DNA of 64,000 nt from JAVWJP01 sp036638975 (GCA_036638975.1 JAVWJP010000001.1:1-64000); one strand, 5' to 3'; shown: positions 41,917 through 51,206, counted from the stretch's first letter. A program made the numbers and translations. The notes: generated by a model not told the origin, from the letters alone.

Positions 41917-43071
41917 ATGGTAATAATAAATGCTAAAATTTATACAATGGCGGGCGAGCCTATAGAGCAGGGGTATATTCGCACGGAGGGTGCTGTTATT
42001 GCGGACGTTGACAGTATGGAGCGTTATATTCCTGTCGATGGCGAAGAAATATTGGACGCCGTAGGTGCAGGTGTGTACCCAGGCTTTGTAGATGCACATT
42101 CACATCTTGGTATGTGGGAGGATTCCACTGGCTTTGAGGGCGATGACGGAAACGAAGATACAGACCCATGCACACCGCAGCTTCGCGCAATAGACGCGAT
42201 AAACCCCACTGACAGGGCTTTTGCAGAGGCATATGCAGGTGGCGTTACAACCGCTGTAATAGCACCGGGCAGCTCAAACCCCATAGCGGGCAGAGTTTGC
42301 GCCTTAAAAACAAGGGGCTGCTGCATAGACGACATGATAATAAAAGATAACCTTGCCATGAAGCTTGCTTTAGGTGAAAACCCAAAGCTTACTTACCATT
42401 CCAAGGGGCAGGCTCCGACTACGCGCATGGCAACGGCAGCGCTTATTCGCGAGCAGCTTGCAAAGGCGAGGAGATACATGGAGGACAGAGAGGCGGCAGC
42501 CGAGGACGACGAACTGGAGGAGCCTGAGTTCGACTTTAAATGTGAGTCAATGCTTCCGCTGCTTCGTCACGAGATGAAAGCGCATATACACGCACACCGC
42601 GCCGATGATATCTGTACCGCAATGAGAATTTGTAATGAATTTGATATAGAATATGTGCTTATTCATTGTACAGATGGTTATACACTTGCAGAAAAATTGG
42701 CGGAATCCGGCGCTTGTGCCGTAGTTGGTCCGCTTATAAATGCACGGACAAAGCCGGAGCTTGCAGGGCAGAGCCTAAGCAACGCGGGCGAGCTGGCAAA
42801 GGCTGGCGTAAGGCTTGCCATTTGTACCGACCACCCCGAGCTGCCAGAGCAATATTTGGCACTTTCGGCGGGTCTTGCTGTGCGCGGCGGGTTAAGCTAC
42901 GACGAGGCGCTAAGAGCTATAACTATAACGCCTGCCGAAATATGCGGCATTGCCGACAGAGTAGGAAGCATAGAGGTTGGAAAAGATGCTGACTTAGTAA
43001 TTTTCTTTGGCGACCCGCTTTCTGTTTACGCAGCACCAAAGCTGGTAATAATAAATGGAGAAGCAAAATAG
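41917..43071 (+). CDS. Metal-dependent amidohydrolase
   Basis: A 384-residue amidohydrolase-superfamily protein, cytoplasmic. The metal motif is FVDAHSHLGMWED, the region around HIHAHRADD supplies further ligands, ICTDHPELP holds the late aspartate, and the C-terminal GSIEVGKDADLVIFFGDPL closes the urease-like fold. It resembles clostridial imidazolonepropionase-like proteins of unknown substrate. AACGGAAG is a weak ribosome binding site. Confidence 0.87.
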   Translation: MVIINAKIYTMAGEPIEQGYIRTEGAVIADVDSMERYIPVDGEEILDAVGAGVYPGFVDAHSHLGMWEDSTGFEGDDGNEDTDPCTPQLRAIDAINPTDRAFAEAYAGGVTTAVIAPGSSNPIAGRVCALKTRGCCIDDMIIKDNLAMKLALGENPKLTYHSKGQAPTTRMATAALIREQLAKARRYMEDREAAAEDDELEEPEFDFKCESMLPLLRHEMKAHIHAHRADDICTAMRICNEFDIEYVLIHCTDGYTLAEKLAESGACAVVGPLINARTKPELAGQSLSNAGELAKAGVRLAICTDHPELPEQYLALSAGLAVRGGLSYDEALRAITITPAEICGIADRVGSIEVGKDADLVIFFGDPLSVYAAPKLVIINGEAK

Positions 43072-43086
43072 GACGTGGCAAAGCCC

Positions 43087-43115
43087 TTGTATATTAAGCA
43101 GAAATGTGATATACT
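43087..43115 (+). promoter_or_regulatory. hpf promoter
   Basis: TTGTAT and TATACT are 17 bp apart, 57 bp before the hpf ATG. Confidence 0.6.
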
Positions 43116-43172
43116 GTAACTAGGTAAATTATATATTTTACCGGAGAACAACATAAAAAAGGGGCTGAAAAA

Positions 43173-43700
43173 ATGAATATTACCATAAGCGCAAGAAAAA
43201 CAACGGTGAAAGATTCATTTCGTGAACGCTGTGAAAAAAAGCTGAGCAAGCTTGACCGCTTTTTTGCCGATGATGTCAAAGCAGGTGTAGTTATTACAAA
43301 TGAGCGTGAACGCGAAACCGTTGAAGTTACTATACATTCTCAAGGCATGGTATATCGCAGCGAAAAAACAGCAGATGACCGCATAGATGCCCTCGATGCA
43401 GTGGTTGATAACCTTTTTAGACAAATTGTAAAAAACAAACAGCGCCTTGGCAAACGTGTAAAGGGAGAAGCTTTTACAGCTTCGGAAACCGACTTTTTAG
43501 AGCAGGATATCGGAGATTATCAGGTTGTAAAGACAAAAGCCTTCCCCATGAAGCCTATGGAGATAGACGAAGCTATTTTGCAAATGAATATGCTGGGGCA
43601 TGAGTTCTATATGTTCCGCAACGCCGAGGATAATGAAATAAATGTTGTTTATAAGCGCAATAGCGGAGATTACGGAGTAATAGAGCCAAAGGCGGAATAA
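43173..43700 (+). CDS. hpf: Ribosome hibernation-promoting factor, long form
   Basis: The 175-residue protein has an N-terminal ribosome-binding domain (MNITISARKTTVKDSFRER) joined to the C-terminal dimerisation domain (VVKTKAFPMKPMEIDEAI, GHEFYMFRNAEDNEINVVYKR). The long form alone forms 100S ribosome dimers in stationary phase. It has its own promoter and terminator, consistent with stress-responsive expression. Confidence 0.96.
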   Translation: MNITISARKTTVKDSFRERCEKKLSKLDRFFADDVKAGVVITNERERETVEVTIHSQGMVYRSEKTADDRIDALDAVVDNLFRQIVKNKQRLGKRVKGEAFTASETDFLEQDIGDYQVVKTKAFPMKPMEIDEAILQMNMLGHEFYMFRNAEDNEINVVYKRNSGDYGVIEPKAE

Positions 43701-43743
43701 GCTTTTTTGGCGTTACCCTAAAATAATCGTGTTAATAAAAGAT

Positions 43744-43783
43744 GCGGTTTTGCCGGTTTGCTTCGGTAATGCCGCTCTTTTTT
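43744..43783 (+). terminator. hpf terminator
   Basis: GCGGTTTTGCCG (43744-43755) and CGGTAATGCCGC (43764-43775) form a 12-bp stem with G-U pairs and one mismatch, followed by TCTTTTTT. Confidence 0.8.
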
Positions 43784-43872
43784 ATGATATTTAAACAGGC
43801 ACCCTTTATAAATTTAGGGTAAAATTACGGCAGATATGCAATAAAATCTGCCCTATCGAATTGGAGTAGAAC

Positions 43873-45147
43873 ATGAGTAAAATTAAAATTGCGTGTCCGT
43901 GTATTTTTGGTCTTGAGAGCGTTCTTTCTGCCGAAATCAAAAAACTGGGTGTTCAAAGTGTAGAGGTAACAGACGGCAAGGTGACCTTTGTCGGAGATTT
44001 TGACGATGTAGCAAGGGCAAATATATGGCTGCGCACAGCAGAGCGCGTCCAGATTGTTTTGGGCTCTTTTCGCGCAGAAAGCTTCGAGGAGCTTTTTCAG
44101 GGTGTTATGAGCTTGGATTTTGAAAATTATATTCGCAAGGAAGATGCTTTCCCCGTAAAAGGCTGGGCGCTTAACTCTAAGCTGCACAGTATACCGGATT
44201 GTCAGTCTATAGTAAAAAAAGCTATAGTAAAGCGGCTGGAAAGTAAATATAATATTACTTGGTTTGAAGAAACAGGCAGTAGAATCCAAATTCAGTTTTC
44301 TATTATGAAGGATATTGCCACAGTGTTTTTAGACACCAGCGGGGTGGGTCTGCATAAGCGCGGGTACCGCCAAAATGCGAGCATTGCACCTATAAAAGAA
44401 ACTCTGGCGGCAGGAATAGCAGACCTTGCGCGCATACGCGGTGACAGCCTTGTTTACGACCCGTTTTGCGGCTCCGGCACCATGCTTATAGAAGCGGCGC
44501 TGTATGCTTTAAATATTGCACCGGGTATCAACCGCCGTTTTGCAGCGGAGGGCTGGGGTATTTTTGACAACAGCACATTTAAAACCGTGCGCCAAGAGGC
44601 ACTTGAACAGATAGACAGAAACGCAGAATTTAAGGGCTACGGGTACGATATAGACAAAGAGGCTGTAGAACTTACACAAGAAAATGCACGTAAAGCCGGC
44701 GTTGCAAACCGCTTTCAAATATCGCAGCAGGATATTTCTGATTTTTACACCGAGGAGCCACGCGCAATAATTCTTACAAACCCGCCTTATGGAGAGCGTA
44801 TGCTCGATGTAAAAGAAGCACAGAAGCTTTACAAAACAATGGGAGAGGTATTTGAACGCCGTAAATTTTTAAGCTACTATATAATAAGCCCTGACGAACA
44901 ATTTGAAGATTTATTCGGTTCAGGTGCAGACCGCCGCCGCAAGCTTTATAACGGCATGATTAAATGCCAGTTATTTATGTATTTTAAAGGGCACCCAAGT
45001 GAAAATGCAGAGGCTGAAAAGCCGCGCATAAATGGTATGAATGCCTTTGAACGTCCGGAGGAAGCAGCAAAAGCCGAAGAAATTACTACTGCTTTAGATT
45101 CTGACAAAAATGTAGCGGTGGCAGAGGCTGTTGCGGACGGGGTTTAA
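43873..45147 (+). CDS. THUMP-domain rRNA (guanine-N2) methyltransferase, YpsC/RlmL-like
   Basis: A 424-residue RNA methyltransferase. A THUMP/ferredoxin-like RNA-binding region covers about residues 1-165. The catalytic domain has motif I DPFCGSGTMLIEAA and motif IV TNPPYGERM, the NPPY-type signature of base N-methyltransferases. By similarity to YpsC and RlmL it would methylate a 23S rRNA guanine. The last 50 residues are low-complexity and acidic. The next element is the T-box leader. Confidence 0.92.
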   Translation: MSKIKIACPCIFGLESVLSAEIKKLGVQSVEVTDGKVTFVGDFDDVARANIWLRTAERVQIVLGSFRAESFEELFQGVMSLDFENYIRKEDAFPVKGWALNSKLHSIPDCQSIVKKAIVKRLESKYNITWFEETGSRIQIQFSIMKDIATVFLDTSGVGLHKRGYRQNASIAPIKETLAAGIADLARIRGDSLVYDPFCGSGTMLIEAALYALNIAPGINRRFAAEGWGIFDNSTFKTVRQEALEQIDRNAEFKGYGYDIDKEAVELTQENARKAGVANRFQISQQDISDFYTEEPRAIILTNPPYGERMLDVKEAQKLYKTMGEVFERRKFLSYYIISPDEQFEDLFGSGADRRRKLYNGMIKCQLFMYFKGHPSENAEAEKPRINGMNAFERPEEAAKAEEITTALDSDKNVAVAEAVADGV

Positions 45148-45179
45148 AATTCTGCTTTTAAAATAACGCTGCTTAATAC

Positions 45180-45208
45180 TTGACAAAAGACAAAAAAATT
45201 GATAATAT
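45180..45208 (+). promoter_or_regulatory. Promoter of the T-box transcript
   Basis: A perfect TTGACA and TAATAT are separated by 17 bp; transcription should start near 45215, just before the T-box leader. Confidence 0.85.
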
Positions 45209-45214
45209 AGTTGC

Positions 45215-45488
45215 AATGTAATATGCTAACACCTTGACGGGGAATATTAACCAAAAATACGTTTTGACAGAGAGCCGCATAAGCTGAAAAGCGGCAGATG
45301 TGTTTTGGAGAACTCGCCCCCGAGTGGCCAACCAAAAGGCTTTTTGCCCGGTAGGCTTGGACGGATTCTTCACCGATATAGGGAGAGCAAGCTTGTTTTG
45401 GCTTGGCAGAGCGGCACATTTTGTGCAATAGAAGTGGTAACGCGGAAGTATAGCTTTCGTCTTCAGTAATGAGGGCGAAGGCTTTTTG
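45215..45488 (+). promoter_or_regulatory. T-box leader with apparent Leu (CUC) specifier
   Basis: Stem I elements are present: AGAGAGCCGC with its partner GCGGC, and GAA-CTC followed by six bases and GAG. The codon placed directly after GAA, six bases before GAG, is CTC at 45313-45315 (leucine). The antiterminator T-box, reading AATAGAAGTGGTAACGCGG (45427-45445), contains TGGT, whose last base can pair with discriminator A of tRNA-Leu. The terminator stem AGCTTTCG/CGAAGGCT (45452-45459, 45476-45483) is followed by TTTTT. Uncharged tRNA should prevent termination and switch on the acyl-CoA synthetase 70 bp downstream. No gene is present in 45148-45554. Confidence 0.93.
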
Positions 45489-45554
45489 TTTTGCTTTTAT
45501 ACCCATAAGTTTATTATTACAATATTTGCGGCATAGCCGCAGGGAGGTTTACCC

Positions 45555-47222
45555 GTGAGTGAATTAATATCTATTACAATTGGCAAACAGCTTGAGAAAG
45601 TGGCGCGGGAGTACCCCGATGATGAAGCTGTAAAGTACACCGACAGAGCTTATACAAGAACATGGGGCGAGTTTAATGCAGAGTGCGACAGAATAGCAAA
45701 GGGCTTTTTGGCACTTGGCGTGCGCCGCGGAGATAAAATAGCAATATGGGCGACAAATGTACCGCAGTGGCTGCTTACGCTTTTTGCAGCGGCTAAAATA
45801 GGTGCAATACTTGTCACCGTTAATACATCGTATAAGGTATTCGAGCTTGAATATTTGCTAAGGCAGTCCGACACTAAAGTACTTGTGCTTATAGACGGCT
45901 TTAAAAAAACCAGCTATATAGATATTATAAACGAGCTATGCCCGACGCTTAAAAGCTCCCCGCAGGGGCAGTACCACAACCCGTTTTTGCCGCTTTTAAA
46001 AACAGTGGTTTATGCGGGTGAGCAGCCGCAGGCACCGTGCGGAATGCTGCACTGGGACGAGCTTTATACACTGGGAGAAAAGATAAGCGATGACAGCCTT
46101 GCTTTTGTGGGCGACGGGCTTAGCCCGCATGATGTTGTAAATATGCAGTACACCTCGGGCACAACCGGCTTCCCAAAAGGGGTTATGCTTACACACTACA
46201 ACATTATAAATAACGGTAAATGTATTGGCGATTGTATGCGTTTTTCGCATGAGGACAAGCTCTGCATTACAGTTCCGTTTTTTCATTGCTTTGGGTTGGT
46301 GCTTGCAATAATGGCTTGCATTACACATTCTACCGCTATGGTTCCTATAGACTCTTATAACCCTGTAAAGATAATGGAGGCGCTGCAAAACGAGGGCTGC
46401 ACGGCGTTTCACGGTGTACCCACAATGTATATAGGCATTTTGGACCACCCCAATTTTAAAAATTACAAATTTTCACAGCTCCGCACAGGTATTATGGCGG
46501 GTTCTCCGTGTCCAATCAAGGTAATGCGTCAGGTGGTTGACGAAATGGGAATGAGCGAAATAACTATTACATACGGGCAAACAGAGGCATCTCCCGCTAC
46601 TACCATGACCAATACCGAGGATTCCATAGAACGCAGGGTTTCTACCGTGGGCAAGGCAATGCCATTTGTAGAGGCAAAGATTATAGACCCAGAAACAGGT
46701 GTAGAAATGCCTGTGGGACAGCCGGGGGAATTTTGCTCGCGCGGGTATAACACCATGAAGGGCTACTATAAAATGGAGGAAGCAACACGTCAGGTTATAG
46801 ATGAGGACGGGTGGCTGCATTCGGGAGATATTGCAACAGTTGACGAGGACGGATATTATAAAATAACAGGACGCATTAAGGACATGATAATACGCGGAGG
46901 CGAGAATATTTACCCAAAAGAAATAGAAGATTATATTTACACCCACTCCGCCGTTTTGGACGTTCAGGTTATAGGCGTGCCTAGCGAGCGATATGGCGAG
47001 GAGGTTATGGCTTGCGTTATATTAAAGGAGGACGAAAGCCTTGCCGAAGATGAACTTAAAGCATATGTAAAAGAGGGCATGGCGTTTCACAAAATCCCCA
47101 GCTATATTCAGTTTGTAAAAGAGTTCCCAATGACTGCAAGCGGAAAAATTCAAAAGTTTAAAATGCGAGAAAATGCCATCGAGTTTTTACATCTGCAAGC
47201 TTCCGAAAATGAAAATGTATGA
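45555..47222 (+). CDS. AMP-dependent acyl-CoA synthetase under T-box control
   Basis: The 555-residue adenylate-forming enzyme activates a carboxylic acid to its CoA thioester through an acyl-AMP. Core motifs are intact: A3 YTSGTTGFPKGVMLT, A5 YGQTEASPAT, A8 region GRIKDMIIRGGENIYPKEIEDY and the A10 lysine in ASGKIQKFKMR. It belongs to the fatty-acid/medium-chain (ACSF2/FadD-like) group. It starts with GTG after GGGAGG. The Leu-type T-box ahead suggests the substrate is a leucine-related acid such as isovalerate; that is an inference from regulation only. Confidence 0.9.
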   Translation: MSELISITIGKQLEKVAREYPDDEAVKYTDRAYTRTWGEFNAECDRIAKGFLALGVRRGDKIAIWATNVPQWLLTLFAAAKIGAILVTVNTSYKVFELEYLLRQSDTKVLVLIDGFKKTSYIDIINELCPTLKSSPQGQYHNPFLPLLKTVVYAGEQPQAPCGMLHWDELYTLGEKISDDSLAFVGDGLSPHDVVNMQYTSGTTGFPKGVMLTHYNIINNGKCIGDCMRFSHEDKLCITVPFFHCFGLVLAIMACITHSTAMVPIDSYNPVKIMEALQNEGCTAFHGVPTMYIGILDHPNFKNYKFSQLRTGIMAGSPCPIKVMRQVVDEMGMSEITITYGQTEASPATTMTNTEDSIERRVSTVGKAMPFVEAKIIDPETGVEMPVGQPGEFCSRGYNTMKGYYKMEEATRQVIDEDGWLHSGDIATVDEDGYYKITGRIKDMIIRGGENIYPKEIEDYIYTHSAVLDVQVIGVPSERYGEEVMACVILKEDESLAEDELKAYVKEGMAFHKIPSYIQFVKEFPMTASGKIQKFKMRENAIEFLHLQASENENV

Positions 47223-47283
47223 TAGTAAGAAGATGATTTTGTCTATTGTGCACTAATATAAGCCTTAATCGCACCCGGAAGTT

Positions 47284-47327
47284 AGCTTTTTTCATAATTG
47301 GCAAAAAAGCTTAAAAAATGTTATAAT
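47284..47327 (+). promoter_or_regulatory. Promoter of the pseudokinase gene with adjoining palindrome
   Basis: TTGGCA (47299-47304) and TATAAT (47322-47327) are spaced by about 17-18 bp. A 9-bp inverted repeat AGCTTTTTT/AAAAAAGCT (47284-47292, 47303-47311) overlaps the -35 region and could also terminate the acyl-CoA synthetase transcript. Confidence 0.55.
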
Positions 47328-47399
47328 GAATAAACTTACACGTATGCTTATAACTATTTTTTTACATAGATGTATTATACTTTGGGAGTGTGAACGGGC

Positions 47400-49103
47400 T
47401 TGACTAAAAGTGAAAAGCAAAGGCTTTGTATGGGCTGTATGTCGGTTTTAGACGAGGAGGGCAAATGCCCTCGCTGCGGATATTTTAAAAACTCAAAAAG
47501 CTCCAGCAGAGAATATTTACCGCTTCGTACCGAGCTTATGGGTAGGTACCTTATAGGTAAGTTGCTTTCTCAAAATGGTGAAAGTGCTGTTTATTTAGCT
47601 TACGATTTGGCAGAAGAATGTAAAATTTATGTTTCTGAATATTTTCCTACAACATTGGCACGGCGCAATGAATCAGACAGCAGTGTCTTTGTAAAAAACG
47701 GCAGAGAAGCCCAGTTCAAGTCACTCCTTTACGATTTTATTGAAAATGCCGAAATTTTGCATGGTATATCTGCAAAGCATGGCGGAATTGTACCGGTACT
47801 TGATATTTTTAACGAAAATGGCACAGCGTATATAGTTTATCGCTACATACAGGGACAAACATTGGCAGAATATATACAAGAAAATGGCGGAGAACTTACG
47901 TGGACACAGGCAAAGCATATGATAATGCCGTTTTTAAAGATGATTTCTATATTAAACCAAAAGGGTATAATACACAGAGGAATTTCGCCTGACACCTTGC
48001 TGGTTGATATAAAAGGCAGACTTTGGCTTTTTGGCTTTGGCTGTTCGGCTGTTCGCACAGGCGAAAGCGAGCTTGATGCAGAGCTTTTTGATGGGTATTC
48101 TGCGCCGGAGCAATATGCAGCAAATGGCTGGCAGGGGACGTGGACAGATGTTTATGGAATTTCTGCCGTGCTTTACCGTATGCTTACAGGTACTTTGCCT
48201 GTTTCGGCAGAGCTGCGCAAGGAGAAGGATTCGCTTTATCCACCTAATATGCTTAACCGTGCCATACCGCAGAATGTTTCCGATGCCATTGATAATGGAA
48301 TGATAATTCAAGTAGAAAAGCGAACACCGTCTGTTGACAAGCTTGTGGTGGGGCTTTTAGAGGCTGCCGATTCCAACACAGCAGTTTTTAGCACAGGTGA
48401 CAATGCTTTGCATGGGCAGGAAGCACAAAGATCTGCTTTTTTAAATATACCGTTTTGGCTTAAAGTAATGCTAATTACCGTAGTATTGCTTAGTATAGTT
48501 ATGATTTCGGTTTATTTTGGCGTAATACGCCCGCAAACTATGCGAGATGCAGCGGCTTCGTCACAGGCGGCGGCTTCTTCATTGGCAGAAGAAAGAAAAA
48601 TAGAGGAAGAACGCCTTGCAGCAGAGGCAGAAAAAGCAAAGGGAACTCCTATACCTAATTTTGCCGGTCAATTTGCAAAAAGGGTGCAAGAAAACACCGG
48701 CTACAGTGACAAGTATATTTTTTCGATAGAACAAGATTACAATGAGGACGGAGTTGCACCCGGGGTTATTTATGACCAATTGCCGTCGGCAGGCACGCCT
48801 ATTCCCGATGGAAGGCGCAGCGTGGTGCTTTATGTAAGCAAGGGCTCGCGCATTGTGCCAATGCCATATCTTATAGGCAGTACCATAGAGCTTGCAGGGC
48901 GTACTATGTCCGACCTTAAAATATTTACAGATGTGCGATATGAAGAAAGTGAAACGGTAGAGCCGGGCCTTGTCATACGCGCCAGCGTAGAGCCGTATGC
49001 CGATGTTACAAAGGAAAAAGACATGGTGTATATTTATGTCAGCAAAAAGGCAAGCGTAAGCAAAAAAGAATCTTCTCCGGACGAAATATGGATAGGTCCG
49101 TGA
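47400..49103 (+). CDS. Zinc-ribbon, PASTA-domain membrane pseudokinase
   Basis: A 567-residue protein laid out like a PknB-type receptor kinase. A zinc ribbon (C10, C13, C23, C26) is followed by a kinase fold (about 48-320), one transmembrane helix (about 350-375), an Ala/Glu coiled segment and two PASTA-like repeats. Every catalytic landmark is changed: Ser79 replaces the ATP lysine before EYFP, HRD reads HRG (G194), the following Asn is Thr199, and DFG reads GFG (G212). Structural motifs such as APEQY and DVYGISAVLY survive. It starts with TTG after GGGAG. It probably senses cell-wall fragments without phosphorylating. Confidence 0.88.
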   Translation: MTKSEKQRLCMGCMSVLDEEGKCPRCGYFKNSKSSSREYLPLRTELMGRYLIGKLLSQNGESAVYLAYDLAEECKIYVSEYFPTTLARRNESDSSVFVKNGREAQFKSLLYDFIENAEILHGISAKHGGIVPVLDIFNENGTAYIVYRYIQGQTLAEYIQENGGELTWTQAKHMIMPFLKMISILNQKGIIHRGISPDTLLVDIKGRLWLFGFGCSAVRTGESELDAELFDGYSAPEQYAANGWQGTWTDVYGISAVLYRMLTGTLPVSAELRKEKDSLYPPNMLNRAIPQNVSDAIDNGMIIQVEKRTPSVDKLVVGLLEAADSNTAVFSTGDNALHGQEAQRSAFLNIPFWLKVMLITVVLLSIVMISVYFGVIRPQTMRDAAASSQAAASSLAEERKIEEERLAAEAEKAKGTPIPNFAGQFAKRVQENTGYSDKYIFSIEQDYNEDGVAPGVIYDQLPSAGTPIPDGRRSVVLYVSKGSRIVPMPYLIGSTIELAGRTMSDLKIFTDVRYEESETVEPGLVIRASVEPYADVTKEKDMVYIYVSKKASVSKKESSPDEIWIGP

Positions 49104-49124
49104 ATACAGAAAGAGGAAGTTTAA

Positions 49125-49931
49125 ATGAAAATTGCTTTTTCAACCTTAGGCTGTCCGGGTTGGTCGTGGGACGAAATATTTGCAACTGCTAAAGATTTAG
49201 GCTTTGACGGTATAGAAATAAGGGGCGTAGGCAGCGAAATTTATGCCCCTAAAATAAAGCAATTTTTGCCGCAAAACCTAGATAATACTATGCAGCGCCT
49301 AAAAAACGGTGGGCTGCAAATTTCAATATTAACTTCAGGCGCGGTGCTGGGCTTTGGCGATGCTTCTTCTGCGCAAAAGGAAGCTGAGGAATATATAAAT
49401 CTTGCCGAAAAAATGGGTGTAAAGTATGTCCGCGTGCTTATTTCCGGCGCACCAAGGGCGGCGGATAAAGAAGACCTTACAGCGTGCGCGGCGGTTTACC
49501 GTTTGCTCTGCGAATATGCCGCATCTAGGGGCGTGACTCCGCTTATAGAAACAACGGGTAAGCTTGCAAGCTCAGAAAAAATGCGAGAATTTATGGAGCA
49601 GGCTCACGAAAACTCGGGAGTATTGTGGGATATTCACCACCCGTACCGTTTTTTTGAAGAAGCACCGCTATACACCTATAAAAATATAGGAAAATATGTA
49701 AAATATGTCCATGTGAAGGACTCTATAGGTACGGCAGATGACGTCAAATATCGCATGATGGGATATGGTGATGTCCCTGTGCTGGATACCTTAAAAATAC
49801 TTAACGATAACAATTACGACGGCTTTATTTCGCTGGAATGGTTAAAGCGCTGGAACCCCGATTTGCAAGAGCCGGGTATAGTTTTCTCTCATTTTACAAA
49901 TTACATAACTGTTTTAACAAATCAACTGTAA
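49125..49931 (+). CDS. Sugar phosphate isomerase/epimerase-like TIM-barrel protein
   Basis: The 268-residue protein belongs to the xylose-isomerase-like AP-endonuclease-2 superfamily. It begins with FSTLGCPGWSWDEIFATAKDLGFDGIEIRG; metal ligands are likely Glu in PLIETTG, Asp/His in VLWDIHHPYRF, His in YVHVKDS and Glu in FISLEW. Substrates in this group include inositol and keto sugars; none is indicated here. AGAGGAAG lies before the ATG, 21 bp after the pseudokinase gene. Confidence 0.88.
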   Translation: MKIAFSTLGCPGWSWDEIFATAKDLGFDGIEIRGVGSEIYAPKIKQFLPQNLDNTMQRLKNGGLQISILTSGAVLGFGDASSAQKEAEEYINLAEKMGVKYVRVLISGAPRAADKEDLTACAAVYRLLCEYAASRGVTPLIETTGKLASSEKMREFMEQAHENSGVLWDIHHPYRFFEEAPLYTYKNIGKYVKYVHVKDSIGTADDVKYRMMGYGDVPVLDTLKILNDNNYDGFISLEWLKRWNPDLQEPGIVFSHFTNYITVLTNQL

Positions 49932-49934
49932 AAA

Positions 49935-49973
49935 TAAAAGCAAGCGATGCTTAATAACATCACTTGCTTTTAT
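49935..49973. terminator. Bidirectional terminator between the isomerase gene and rodA
   Basis: An approximately 15-bp stem (49935-49950 with 49959-49973, one mismatch) with AT-rich outer arms separates the convergent genes. Confidence 0.82.
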
Positions 49974-49989
49974 GTATATATAACTGTAC

Positions 49990-51129
49990 TTAGTTTATAT
50001 TGTCTGAGAAAAGCCCTTTTGTGTTGTACATATAAACGCTTAGTGCCAGCCCCAGCCCTAAATATGTTGCAATTACAGACGAGCCGCCCGCCGAGAAAAA
50101 CGGTAGCGTTACACCTATGACGGGCAAAACAGTTAGGTTCATGCCTATATTTATTATTGTTTGCGAGGACATCATGGCAAAAACCCCAATATAAATATAA
50201 CGTCCAAGTGCATCGGGGCAGCGATGAGAGTTAAAAAGTAGCCTCATACATACAAGTGTAAGCAGAATAATTATGCTCATACAGCCAACAAAGCCTATTG
50301 CTTCTCCGGCAAACGAGAATATAAAGTCATTTTGCATTTCGGGTACATAGCGGTGCTCCCCTGTAAATATTCCTTTTCCCCATACACCTCCGGAGCCTAT
50401 AGATATATTTCCTCTATATTGCTGATAAATATATTTGGCATATTGAGGGTCGTCAGGGTGCAAAAGCGCTAAAAAGCGCATTTTCTGGTCGTAATTCATA
50501 ATATTGCTAAACCATACGGCGGGTAGCCCTACCGCTACTGCCGCAAGCGCCGCTCCTACAAACTTCCACGAAAGCCCCGCAGAAAAGAGCATAAAAGCAA
50601 ATATAAGTGCAAATATTAAGGCGGAGCCGTCGTCACCTTGAAAATGAATGAGCAAAACCGGAACAGCACCATGCAGGCATAACAAAATTATATTTTTAGG
50701 CGTATTAATATCGTCTTTTACACGAGAAAGATGATATGCAAAGGACATTATAAAGCTTATTTTAAAGAATTCTGATGGCTGTAAATTTACACCAAACAGG
50801 TTAAGCCACGCTCTGTCGTCTACACTGTCGTTTACTTGCTTGCCCAAATATGTAAAAGTAAGACCTACTAAAAAAAGTGCCAACGGCACATGAAGCTTCC
50901 ACATTTTTGCTATAAAGCGGTAATCTATTTTAGAAAGTATCACAGAAAACACTATACCTATGCCAATTGCTGCTACCTGCGTAATTACCGTCCGTTTTTC
51001 TATATATTCATTTGCGTAAAGACCCGAAAGCAGTAAAACACTAAGACCCGAGCAAGCAAGGCAAAAGCTGACAAGCCAGTAATCGGTGTTTTTACAGTAA
51101 TTGCCTATGGCAGTTAAGATTTTTTTCAT
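49990..51129 (-). CDS. rodA: Rod-shape SEDS peptidoglycan polymerase RodA
   Basis: A 379-residue polytopic membrane protein with about ten helices. SEDS motifs are present: DDRAWLNLFGVNLQPSEFFKI and the C-terminal LPVIGVTLPFFSAGGSSVIATYLGLGL. The GWGKGIF-like loop reads GVWGKGIFTGEH. RodA polymerises glycan strands during elongation with a class B PBP. It is a single-gene unit with its own promoter; no mreBCD or PBP2 gene is close. Confidence 0.94.
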   Translation of the reverse strand: MKKILTAIGNYCKNTDYWLVSFCLACSGLSVLLLSGLYANEYIEKRTVITQVAAIGIGIVFSVILSKIDYRFIAKMWKLHVPLALFLVGLTFTYLGKQVNDSVDDRAWLNLFGVNLQPSEFFKISFIMSFAYHLSRVKDDINTPKNIILLCLHGAVPVLLIHFQGDDGSALIFALIFAFMLFSAGLSWKFVGAALAAVAVGLPAVWFSNIMNYDQKMRFLALLHPDDPQYAKYIYQQYRGNISIGSGGVWGKGIFTGEHRYVPEMQNDFIFSFAGEAIGFVGCMSIIILLTLVCMRLLFNSHRCPDALGRYIYIGVFAMMSSQTIINIGMNLTVLPVIGVTLPFFSAGGSSVIATYLGLGLALSVYMYNTKGLFSDNIN

Positions 51130-51177
51130 TTTTTATTTTCCTTCTGCGTGCGCGTATAGTTTTTTTAATACCTTTTA

Positions 51178-51206
51178 ATTATAGTATGTACCATTCAAAA
51201 AGGCAA
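51178..51206 (-). promoter_or_regulatory. rodA promoter
   Basis: Minus strand TTGCCT and a perfect TATAAT are separated by 17 bp. Confidence 0.78.
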
